Positions 57,651-64,000 of a stretch of DNA of 64,000 nucleotides are shown here, one piece after another. Each line of letters starts with the position of its first letter. Position 1 is the first letter of the stretch. The stretch is taken from NCBI RefSeq assembly GCF_001999905.1, contig NZ_CP019640.1, forward strand, positions 1,406,001 to 1,470,000. Reading direction: 5' to 3'. This stretch comes from Planococcus lenghuensis (GTDB taxonomy: Bacteria; Bacillota; Bacilli; Bacillales_A; Planococcaceae). A program made the translations under genes and the position numbers. Under the pieces are notes generated by a model that made no database searches, was not told where the DNA came from, and saw only the letters and a program-made list of their open reading frames with translations.

Positions 57651-57717
57651 TGACACCAGTCATTTTCTTTGGGAAATGGCTGGAAGCCTGTAGATAAAAG
57701 ATTGTTTAGACAGAAAA

Positions 57718-57790
57718 CGGCGCTCCAACATTCCGCGGACTGACTGCCAAGCCTCCTCGTCTCTAAGGATTTCGGGGGGGCGGCAGCCGG
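57718..57790 (-). repeat. Degenerate copy of the structured repeat
   Basis: The region contains CCGCGGACTG and GCCTCCTCGTC in the order and spacing seen in the reverse complement of copy 1 (6428-6521), but the outer arms are not well paired. Probably a decayed copy. The rest of the 57651-57969 gap holds only the greA hairpin. Confidence 0.4.
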
Positions 57791-57969
57791 TTTTTCGCAG
57801 AGTGATGGGGCGATTTTTCTTTCTTCTCCTGATGCTGATATTGGCATAGATTGATATTCTTTAGAATTCGGACCAGTTATACAGCGGCAAGATGAAACAT
57901 TTTTTTAATGTGGTCGTCTGATTTGTAACGGACTGGCATGGTATAGTAATGCAGAAGGGGGCCTACAGA

Positions 57970-58617
57970 ATGGCAGATAAAAACCAGCGTTTTCCCTCTC
58001 GGATGAACAGAAGGAACCGCTCGAATTCAATTCTTAATATTTTAATCGCTCTTGTATTTGGACTAATTTTAATTACTGTGGCATTTATCATAATCGGCGG
58101 GGGAGATGACGGAGGCGTCGAACAGGAAACCGTCACTGTTTCTGATGAGCCGGCAGAGGTGATCGTGGAAGAGGACAGCCAGGAAGCAGCGGAAGAAGAA
58201 CAGCCGGAACAAACCGCGGGGGAAGAAACCGCTGAGGAAGAAGCGGCTGAGGAAGAAACCGTCGGTGGGACAATCACCCGAAAAGATTCCGATGATCCTC
58301 TTATAGAAGAGACGGTCGTCAATACAAGCTGGGAGCCGATCGGGACAGAACAGACGGGCAAGCATGTATCACGCTATGACGGGTCGAGTGCCGACTGGCA
58401 GGAAAAACTGGATGCCATTGCTTATGCCACTGGCTTGAACGCCAATCAGATGATCGTCTGGATGGTAGAGAACGGCGGTGGACCTCAGCAGTCGGTCGGT
58501 GTTGTCTCTTCAGCTGATAATACCAAGCATTACCGGGTATACTTGCAATGGGTCGACGGTGAGGGTTGGAAACCCGAAAAGATGGATGTCTTAACAACGG
58601 CAGAAGGCGCCTATTGA
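57970..58617 (+). CDS. YrrS-like membrane-anchored protein (DUF1510)
   Basis: 215 residues: basic N-terminus with NRRNRSNSILNILI, one membrane helix at about 21-41, a long acidic Glu-rich linker (about 50-95), and a C-terminal DUF1510 domain starting near WEPIGTEQTG with WVDGEGWKPEKMD at the end. B. subtilis yrrS is close to mtnN as here. Function unknown; extracytoplasmic C-terminus inferred. ATG 57970 follows AGAAGGGGG. Confidence 0.85.
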   Translation: MADKNQRFPSRMNRRNRSNSILNILIALVFGLILITVAFIIIGGGDDGGVEQETVTVSDEPAEVIVEEDSQEAAEEEQPEQTAGEETAEEEAAEEETVGGTITRKDSDDPLIEETVVNTSWEPIGTEQTGKHVSRYDGSSADWQEKLDAIAYATGLNANQMIVWMVENGGGPQQSVGVVSSADNTKHYRVYLQWVDGEGWKPEKMDVLTTAEGAY

Positions 58618-58634
58618 CGTAGGCGTCTTTTTTT
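58606..58634 (+). terminator. Terminator overlapping the yrrS-like stop
   Basis: GGCGCCTA (58606-58613) pairs with TAGGCGTC (58620-58627; one G-U), followed by seven T. Confidence 0.85.
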
Positions 58635-58669
58635 CGGTTTAATAATGAATGGAAAGGTGAGGATGAATC

Positions 58670-59374
58670 ATGAGAATCGGCGTAATCGGCGCGATGGAAG
58701 AAGAAGTGGAATTATTGCGTGACAGTTTGGCAGATCCAGTAACGGATACGATTGCCAATTGTGAATTTACACGCGGAACATACGAAGGGCAGGAAATCGT
58801 CCTGCTGAAAAGCGGCATCGGGAAAGTGAATGCAGCGATGTCGACAGCACTCCTGCTGCAGGAGTATAAACCGGATTTGGTCATCAATACAGGCTCCGCC
58901 GGCGGATTCGATGCTGAGCTTGAAGTCGGGGCAATTGTCATTTCAAGCGAGGTCCGGCATCACGATGTGGACGTAACGGCCTTCAATTACGAGATGGGCC
59001 AAGTGCCGCAGCTGCCAGCAGCTTTCCGTGCGAATGAGGAATTGGTCGAACTTGCCCACCAGGCGGCTAAGGAACTGAGCGAACAGATTCCGGCGGTCGG
59101 TTTGATTGCAACGGGTGACTCGTTCATGAACGATCCGGAACGGGTACAAAAGGTGCGCGGGTTCTTTCCGGAGATGAAGGCGGCGGAAATGGAAGCGGCA
59201 GCTGTGGCGCAGGTATGCTATCAATTTAATGTTCCATTTGTTGTTATCCGGGCACTTTCGGATATAGCCGGAAAAGAATCTTCTGTAAGCTTTGAAGAAT
59301 TCCTGCACACGGCAGCCAAGAACTCGACAGCCATCGTACTCCGGGTCATCCGGGATTTGACAGCCCGCCAATAA
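58670..59374 (+). CDS. mtnN: 5-methylthioadenosine/S-adenosylhomocysteine nucleosidase
   Basis: Cleaves MTA, SAH and 5-deoxyadenosine. 234 residues with [36 protein letters not shown] and the catalytic Asp in [11 protein letters not shown] (about 200). GAAAGGTGAGGATG region precedes the ATG. Confidence 0.96.
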   Translation: MRIGVIGAMEEEVELLRDSLADPVTDTIANCEFTRGTYEGQEIVLLKSGIGKVNAAMSTALLLQEYKPDLVINTGSAGGFDAELEVGAIVISSEVRHHDVDVTAFNYEMGQVPQLPAAFRANEELVELAHQAAKELSEQIPAVGLIATGDSFMNDPERVQKVRGFFPEMKAAEMEAAAVAQVCYQFNVPFVVIRALSDIAGKESSVSFEEFLHTAAKNSTAIVLRVIRDLTARQ

Positions 59375-59390
59375 TGTGAGAAATCTCACA
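59375..59390. promoter_or_regulatory. Perfect 16-bp dyad upstream of the 26-residue ORF
   Basis: TGTGAGAAATCTCACA is fully palindromic. It lies just after the mtnN stop; a TTGACA (59357-59362) is upstream and an extended -10-like TGCTAAACT (59409-59417) is downstream. It could be an operator for the small gene or a weak hairpin after mtnN. Confidence 0.45.
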
Positions 59391-59451
59391 GCCTTCGTAT
59401 CCTCCTTATGCTAAACTGGCAGCAGTTACCAAAGTGAAGGAGGGACGGATT

Positions 59452-59532
59452 ATGGTTTTTCTCATGGCGTTCGGCATGCTGGTGCCGGCTGTTCTCATGC
59501 TGATCATTTCTGCTGAAGTGGGAGAAAACTGA
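59452..59532 (+). CDS. Small membrane peptide, 26 residues
   Basis: ATG 59452 to TGA 59532; the peptide starts MVFLMAFGMLVPAVLMLIIS and ends with an acidic tail (AEVGEN). One transmembrane helix. A near-consensus AAGGAGG stands about 9 bases upstream and a strong hairpin directly follows the stop, so it looks like an independent short transcription unit. No homologue recognised. Chance of a spurious short ORF remains. Confidence 0.5.
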   Translation: MVFLMAFGMLVPAVLMLIISAEVGEN

Positions 59533-59562
59533 ACCGGAAGCGCATCTACTGCGCTTCCGGTT
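59532..59562 (+). terminator. Terminator of the 26-residue ORF
   Basis: AACCGGAAGCGC (59532-59543), 7-nt loop, GCGCTTCCGGTT (59551-59562), followed by an interrupted T stretch (TAAATTTT). Confidence 0.75.
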
Positions 59563-59652
59563 TAAATTTTCCGTAAAGTGATGTTGCTGATCATCAAGGC
59601 GGTGAACAGAAGCAGCAGTACGATATAAAAGTCAGGGTGGAAAAGATCCAGA

Positions 59653-59862
59653 GTGATCATGGCAAAAGTCGGTGCCATGTTTGCCAATTCGATTGAGCTT
59701 ACTCACATGGATTCCGTCTGGCAAAAAGGCGGGGAAATCGGTCATTTCTCCTTTGGCTCCACAATCGTGCTGTCCTTTGAAAAAGGGGAAATCGCGTTTG
59801 TGACGGACATCGCCGCAGGGAACCGCGTGAAGGTGGGAGAAGCCCTTGCTCATGTGCTATAA
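59653..59862 (+). pseudogene. psd: Remnant of phosphatidylserine decarboxylase (C-terminal third)
   Basis: The 69-codon frame carries KVGAMFANSIELTH and KGGEIGHFSFGSTIVLSFEKG, the last conserved segments of Psd, including a GST triad at the usual self-cleavage position (LGST in active enzymes, FGST here). The N-terminal two thirds of a normal Psd (about 260 residues) is missing: an in-frame stop occurs at 59626 and no Psd sequence was seen upstream. No good ribosome-binding site precedes the GTG. Best explained as a decayed gene. Confidence 0.7.
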
Positions 59863-59908
59863 TGATTTGAATCGCTAAAGAAGGTACGATTAGGAGCTGT
59901 TTAAACCG

Positions 59909-60424
59909 ATGTATCGTTTTTTTGTTCCCAATGAATACAAGAATAAAGTGACGGATATAACCCCCGAAATGCTGTTGAAGCGGGGGGTAAGAGGCGTGAT
60001 CACGGATTTGGATAACACGCTGATTGAATGGGATAGACCGGATGCGACGCCGATGCTGACCGACTGGCTGACATCACTGAAAAATGCCGGTATCCAAGTT
60101 GTGGTCGTTTCCAATAATAATGAAGAGCGGGTCCGGAAATTCGCCCGGCCGCTTGGAATTCCATTCATCCACAAAGCCCGGAAGCCGATGGGCAAAGCGT
60201 TCAAAAAAGCATTGCAGATCATGGATGTTCCCAAAGACGAAGTGGTGATGATCGGTGATCAGATGATGACGGATGTGTTCGGAGGGAATCTGAAAGGGCT
60301 TCATACGATCCTTGTGATTCCGGTTGCCCAATCGGATGGCTTTGTGACCCGGTTTAACCGGCTGCTCGAACGGCGCATCATGAAACGGCTGAAAGAAAAA
60401 GGCCATGTAACATGGGAGGATTAG
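59909..60424 (+). CDS. yqeG: HAD-family phosphatase YqeG
   Basis: 171-residue HAD subfamily IIIA phosphatase, motif I TDLDNTLIEW (about 33-42), motif II VVVSNN, motif III/IV KKALQIMDVPKDEVVMIGDQMMTD. Proposed substrate is phosphatidylglycerophosphate in some lineages; not proven. First gene of the conserved yqeG-yqeH-aroE-yhbY-nadD-yqeK-rsfS operon. Confidence 0.93.
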   Translation: MYRFFVPNEYKNKVTDITPEMLLKRGVRGVITDLDNTLIEWDRPDATPMLTDWLTSLKNAGIQVVVVSNNNEERVRKFARPLGIPFIHKARKPMGKAFKKALQIMDVPKDEVVMIGDQMMTDVFGGNLKGLHTILVIPVAQSDGFVTRFNRLLERRIMKRLKEKGHVTWED

Positions 60425-60431
60425 AACTGTT

Positions 60432-61535
60432 ATGACTGAAATAATACAATGCATCGGATGCGGCACTGCAATCCAGACGGAACATCCGAATGAAACGGGC
60501 TATGCACCGGCGGCTTCCCTTCAGAAAGAAGAAGTGATCTGCCAGCGCTGTTTCCGCCTGAAAAACTATAACGAACTCCAGCCGGTCTCGCTGACTGACG
60601 ACGATTTCCTGAACATCCTGAACGGCCTTGGGAGCCGCAAGGGACTGATCGTGAAAATCGTCGATTTATTTGATTTCAATGGCAGCTGGCTGCCCGGGCT
60701 CCACCGGTTCGCCGGCGGTAATGATGTGCTGCTGATAGCCAATAAAGTGGATCTGCTGCCAAAATCAATCAAACAGCCGAAGCTCGTCAACTGGCTGAGA
60801 CAGGAAGCGAATAAACTTGGCCTGAAGCCGGTCGATGTGCTGACCATCAGCGCCCATAAAGGGACAGGGGTCCCTGAAGCGATGGAAGCGATTGAGTCAT
60901 ATCGGAACGGCGGCGATGTATTCGTCGTCGGCAGCACCAATGTCGGCAAATCGACGTTCATCAACCGCGTCATCAAACAGGCTAGCGGTGGAGGGGATGT
61001 TATCACGACTTCCCATTTTCCGGGCACGACGCTGGACATGATTGAAATTCCGCTTGATGACGAGCAATCGATGTATGATACACCGGGAATCATTAATCAT
61101 CATCAGTTGGCGCATTATTTGCATGCGGATGATCTGAAAAAAATCATGCCGAAAAAAGAAATCAAGCCGCGGGTATTTCAGTTGAACCCGGAACAGACGT
61201 TGTTCATCGGCGGGCTGGCCCGTTTTGATTTCATCCAGGGGAACCGGTCGTCGTTCACGGTTTATGCCGCGAATGACCTGGATATTCACCGGACGAAGCT
61301 CGAGAATGCGACTGACTTGTATGCCCGGCAGCTCGGAGGGGTGCTGAGCCCGCCTTCAGCTGCGCATGCAGATGAATTCCCTGAGTTAGTGCGGAGGGAA
61401 TTTCGGGTAAAGGATGCTAAAACAGATATCGTGTTCTCGGGCCTTGGCTGGATTACCGTGCAGCACGCGAATGTCACCATAGCGGCATATGCACCGAAAG
61501 GCGTTGAAGTGATGGTTCGGCCATCACTTATCTAG
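60432..61535 (+). CDS. yqeH: Circularly permuted ribosome-assembly GTPase YqeH
   Basis: 30S-assembly GTPase. 367 residues: N-terminal zinc finger CIGCG...CQRC (7-38), then G motifs in permuted order, G4 NKVD (about 99), G1 GSTNVGKST (about 165) and G3 YDTPG (about 214), followed by a C-terminal RNA-binding domain. Follows yqeG by 7 nt. Confidence 0.96.
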   Translation: MTEIIQCIGCGTAIQTEHPNETGYAPAASLQKEEVICQRCFRLKNYNELQPVSLTDDDFLNILNGLGSRKGLIVKIVDLFDFNGSWLPGLHRFAGGNDVLLIANKVDLLPKSIKQPKLVNWLRQEANKLGLKPVDVLTISAHKGTGVPEAMEAIESYRNGGDVFVVGSTNVGKSTFINRVIKQASGGGDVITTSHFPGTTLDMIEIPLDDEQSMYDTPGIINHHQLAHYLHADDLKKIMPKKEIKPRVFQLNPEQTLFIGGLARFDFIQGNRSSFTVYAANDLDIHRTKLENATDLYARQLGGVLSPPSAAHADEFPELVRREFRVKDAKTDIVFSGLGWITVQHANVTIAAYAPKGVEVMVRPSLI

Positions 61536-61545
61536 GAGGATGCCC

Positions 61546-62370
61546 ATGAAAAAATGGTATGCAGTGATCGGCGATCCGATCTCCCATTCCCTGTCTCCTT
61601 ATATGCATGACATCTGGTTCCATGAATGCGGCATTGACGCTTCCATGATTCCTGTGCATATCCGGGTAGGTGAATTGAAAGAAGGGGTCGCTGCTCTTAA
61701 ACGATTGGGCGTCAGCGGATTTAATGTAACGCTGCCGTTCAAACAGGAAATTGTCCCGCTGCTCGGTGGATTGGATGCGGCAGCAGCGGAAATGAACGCA
61801 GTCAACACAGTCAGCTGCAACGACGGGCGGTTAACCGGCATGAATACGGATGGCGACGGCTTCGTCCGGGGACTGGCCGGAGAAAATGTGCCGAAAGATG
61901 CGCCGATCTTAATGGTCGGCGCGGGCGGGGCCGCCCGGGGCATTGCCTTCGCCCTGAAACGGCAAGGTTTTTCCCGGCTGTATATCGCCAACCGGACATA
62001 CCGGCGGGCAGAGGAATTGGCAGCGGCGTCCGGTGCCATTCCGCTGTCGATTGCTGAAGCCGAAGAGCAGCTCGGGGCAATGGCCGCTGTCATCAACACC
62101 ACTTCGGCCGGTCTGCAGGACGATACGGTTCCGCTCAAGCTCACCGGTTTGGCGCCGGGCACGCTTGTGTCGGACATTATCTACAATCCGCTGGAGACAC
62201 CTCTGCTGAAGCAAGCCGCCGACCAGGGCGGCCGGGTGCAGAACGGTGTGGTCATGTTCGTTCACCAAGGAGCCATTGCTTTTGAAGCATGGACCGGCAT
62301 CCGGCCGGATACAGAACCGATGATTGAAAAGATTAACAGGAAACTAGGAGGAAGTTATGCTCACAGGTAA
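61546..62370 (+). CDS. aroE: Shikimate dehydrogenase
   Basis: NADPH-dependent reduction of 3-dehydroshikimate. 274 residues: N-terminal substrate domain MKKWYAVIGDPISHSLSP, NVTLPFKQ with the catalytic Lys (about 65), NTDGDGF, and the Rossmann motif VGAGGAARGI (about 125). ATG 61546 is six bases from AGGAGG; the ATG at 61540 abuts that site. Overlaps yhbY by 14 nt. Confidence 0.96.
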   Translation: MKKWYAVIGDPISHSLSPYMHDIWFHECGIDASMIPVHIRVGELKEGVAALKRLGVSGFNVTLPFKQEIVPLLGGLDAAAAEMNAVNTVSCNDGRLTGMNTDGDGFVRGLAGENVPKDAPILMVGAGGAARGIAFALKRQGFSRLYIANRTYRRAEELAAASGAIPLSIAEAEEQLGAMAAVINTTSAGLQDDTVPLKLTGLAPGTLVSDIIYNPLETPLLKQAADQGGRVQNGVVMFVHQGAIAFEAWTGIRPDTEPMIEKINRKLGGSYAHR

Positions 62371-62653
62371 ACAGAAACGGTTTTTGCGCAGCAAAGCGCA
62401 TCATTTAGATCCGATCTTCCAGGTCGGCAAAGGCGGCGTCAGCGAAACAATGCTGAAGCAGCTGGAAGACGTGCTTGAAAAGCGGGAACTGATCAAAGTC
62501 AGCATCCTGCAGAACAATGAAGACGACAAGCATGAAGTGGCTGAAGCGCTTGCTGAAGGTACGGGTGCGGAGCTGGTGCAGCTGATCGGCCTTACGGTTG
62601 TTCTGTATAAACCGTCCGTTAATAACCGCCAGATCCAATTGCCGAAGAGCTGA
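62357..62653 (+). CDS. yhbY: CRM-domain RNA-binding protein YhbY
   Basis: 98-residue protein with the CRM fold and conserved LRSKAHHLDPIFQVGKGG segment; binds pre-50S ribosomes in E. coli. B. subtilis name yqeI. Translationally coupled to aroE and nadD. Confidence 0.95.
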   Translation: MLTGKQKRFLRSKAHHLDPIFQVGKGGVSETMLKQLEDVLEKRELIKVSILQNNEDDKHEVAEALAEGTGAELVQLIGLTVVLYKPSVNNRQIQLPKS

Positions 62654-63219
62654 TGCGAAAAATCGGGGTTCTCGGCGGCACGTTCAATCCGCCGCACATC
62701 GGTCATCTGATTATGGCGAATGAAGCGCTGTTCAAACTGGGGCTCGATGAAGTGCGGCTCATGCCGAATGCGGTGGCGCCACATAAGGAAGTGGCAGGTG
62801 CGGATGCGGCGCAGCGGCTCGAAATGACCCGGCTCGCTGCTTCTGGCTATCCCGGAATTGAAGTGGAGGCGTTCGAGATTGAAAAAGGCGGCGTTTCCTA
62901 CAGCGTTGATACGATGCAGCAATTGACGGACCGGGAACCGGATGCGGTGTTTTATTTTTTGATCGGCGGGGACATGATCGAAGGGCTGACGGACTGGCAC
63001 CGCATTGATGACCTGCTGAAGATCGTCACATTCGCCGGATTTCGGCGTCCTGGCTACAATGAAGAAACGGCCTATCCGGTTACTCTTGTGGACGCACCGG
63101 AACTGAAGCTGTCGTCGACGTTTCTCCGGGAGCGCATCGCTGCCGGCGGGCCGGTAGCTCATCTGATTCCTGATGCGGTCGAACAGTTCATACGGAAGGA
63201 GCATCTTTATGGATCGTAG
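62653..63219 (+). CDS. nadD: Nicotinate-nucleotide adenylyltransferase
   Basis: Forms deamido-NAD from NaMN and ATP. 188 residues: GVLGGTFNPPHIGHLIMA with the nucleotidyltransferase HxGH motif (about 16-19) and the C-terminal KLSSTFLRERIAAG (ISSTxxR-type) motif. One-base overlap with yhbY. NiaR (15135) might regulate NAD genes, but no site was recognised here. Confidence 0.96.
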   Translation: MRKIGVLGGTFNPPHIGHLIMANEALFKLGLDEVRLMPNAVAPHKEVAGADAAQRLEMTRLAASGYPGIEVEAFEIEKGGVSYSVDTMQQLTDREPDAVFYFLIGGDMIEGLTDWHRIDDLLKIVTFAGFRRPGYNEETAYPVTLVDAPELKLSSTFLRERIAAGGPVAHLIPDAVEQFIRKEHLYGS

Positions 63220-63784
63220 TGTCGTTCTGCAGAAAGTGAAAAAGCGCCTGCCCGAGAAACGCTATACGCATGTGCTCGGTGTGATGGCATCGGCCGCCGT
63301 TCTGGCGAAGGAATTCGGCGTGTCGGAAGAAAAGGCGAATCTGGCCGCCATCCTGCACGACGTGGCGAAGTTCTCGGACCGGGATTGGATGCGCAGCATC
63401 ATCATCAAGGAAAACATGGATCCGCGGCTCCTGGATTACCATGCCGAACTTTGGCATGCCCCGGTCGGTGCTTATGTCGCCGGGAAGGAGTTCGGCGTGA
63501 CGGATCCGGATGTGCTGAATGCGATCCGTTATCATACGACGGGCCGGCCGGATATGTCGGATCTGGAAAAAATTATTTATATTGCAGACTTGGTCGAACC
63601 GGGTCGCAAGTTCACAGGCGTTGAGGAGCTCCGGGCGAAGAAACAGGAAGGGCTGGATGAAATGCTGACAGCATGTGTCCGCCATTCGGTCGATTTTTTG
63701 AAATCAAAAGGCGCCGCTGTCTTTCCGGATTCACTGGATTGTTTAAATTATTATACAAATTCTGAGAGGAACGTGATTGAATGA
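63209..63784 (+). CDS. yqeK: HD-domain hydrolase YqeK (symmetrical Ap4A hydrolase type)
   Basis: 191-residue HD phosphohydrolase with metal ligands in YTHVLGVMASA, ILHDVAKF (about 50-57) and YHAELWHAPVG, and RYHTTGRPDMSDLEKIIYIADLVEP. Members in Firmicutes hydrolyse Ap4A symmetrically. ATG 63209 follows AAGGAG; it overlaps the end of nadD. Confidence 0.94.
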   Translation: MDRSVVLQKVKKRLPEKRYTHVLGVMASAAVLAKEFGVSEEKANLAAILHDVAKFSDRDWMRSIIIKENMDPRLLDYHAELWHAPVGAYVAGKEFGVTDPDVLNAIRYHTTGRPDMSDLEKIIYIADLVEPGRKFTGVEELRAKKQEGLDEMLTACVRHSVDFLKSKGAAVFPDSLDCLNYYTNSERNVIE

Positions 63785-64000
63785 ATAACGAACAATTACT
63801 TCAACTGGTACACGATGCAGCAGACGATAAAAGAGCAGAGGATATTGTCGTGCTGAACATGAAAGGCATCTCATTGCTGGCGGATTATTTCCTCGTAGCG
63901 AGCGGCGGGTCAGATCGGCAGGTTCAGGCAATTGCGCGTGAAGTGATCGATCAGGCAAATGAAAATGACATCACAGTCAGAAGCGTAGAAGGATTCGATG
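63781..64000 (+). CDS. rsfS: Ribosome silencing factor RsfS (partial)
   Basis: First 73 codons only; the gene runs off the window. The start MNNEQLLQLVHDAADDKRAE and LLADYFLVASGGSDRQVQAI match RsfS (Iojap/YqeL), which binds L14 and blocks subunit joining under starvation. ATGA overlap with yqeK. Confidence 0.94.
   Translation, partial: MNNEQLLQLVHDAADDKRAEDIVVLNMKGISLLADYFLVASGGSDRQVQAIAREVIDQANENDITVRSVEGFD

Noticed and set aside
57949-57969. ATG 57949 as start of the YrrS-like protein
   Set aside because: The AGAAGGGGG ribosome-binding site lies downstream of it and fits ATG 57970.
62401-63204. 267-codon open frame antisense to yhbY-nadD
   Set aside because: Overlaps two well-supported genes and shows no motif.

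Overview
The window is a chromosomal segment of a Gram-positive bacterium of the order Bacillales. Gene content and order follow the Bacillus subtilis comC-maf-radC-mreBCD-rplU-obg-ruvAB-queA-tgt-secDF-recJ-apt-relA-dtd-hisS-aspS-rarA-cymR-mnmA-recD2-alaS-ruvX-mltG-udk-greA-mtnN-yqeGH-aroE-nadD-rsfS backbone, but coding sequence is clearly G+C-richer than Bacillus and many genes that lie between these in B. subtilis are missing. The combination (type IV pilus genes at the comC locus, GC-rich codon use, loss of sporulation genes, dispersed structured intergenic repeats) suggests the family Planococcaceae (Planococcus/Bhargavaea-like). That placement is inference; no rRNA is present to test it.

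Layout. 1-6252: a type IV pilus operon (pilB end, pilT, pilC, a major pilin with its own promoter, pilM, pilN, pilO, prepilin peptidase). 6253-10516: maf, radC, mreBCD. 10517-15671: L21 leader, rplU, prp, rpmA, spo0B-like, obg, pheA and the divergently placed niaR. 15799-23703: ruvAB, queA-tgt-yajC, comN-like, secDF, lapA-like. 24053-31369: recJ, apt, an accessory beta-helix protein, rel, dtd. 31393-36256: gluconate regulator and gnd-gntP-gntK. 36554-42270: cell-wall amidase, T-box-controlled hisS-aspS, 6S RNA. 42271-49731: rarA, cymR, cysteine desulfurase, mnmA, TPR protein, recD2. 49733-57650: T-box, a repeat-filled spacer, alaS, reoM, ruvX, yrzB, mltG, a methyltransferase-uridine kinase single ORF, greA. 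57970-64000: yrrS-like, mtnN, a small membrane peptide, a phosphatidylserine decarboxylase remnant, and the yqeG-yqeH-aroE-yhbY-nadD-yqeK-rsfS operon.

Most of the window is ordinary housekeeping: translation (tRNA synthetases, tRNA modification, ribosomal proteins, ribosome-assembly GTPases), DNA repair and recombination, cell shape, secretion and the stringent response. The non-ordinary material is mainly intergenic. There is a family of about 95-125 bp inverted-ended structured repeats (at least five good copies), three of them packed between the alaS T-box and alaS. There are also arrays of 20-21 bp tandem repeats in three of the four convergent gene junctions; two of these arrays are joined to the same hairpin sequence. 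In coding sequence the most unusual item is the in-frame joining of the YrrM-type methyltransferase and uridine kinase reading frames.

Several start codons below were moved downstream of the longest possible start because a Shine-Dalgarno sequence and family length fix them (comC, rpmA, queA, comN, secDF, lapA, recJ, apt, rarA, cymR, TPR, reoM, yrzB, greA, yrrS, aroE, yqeK).
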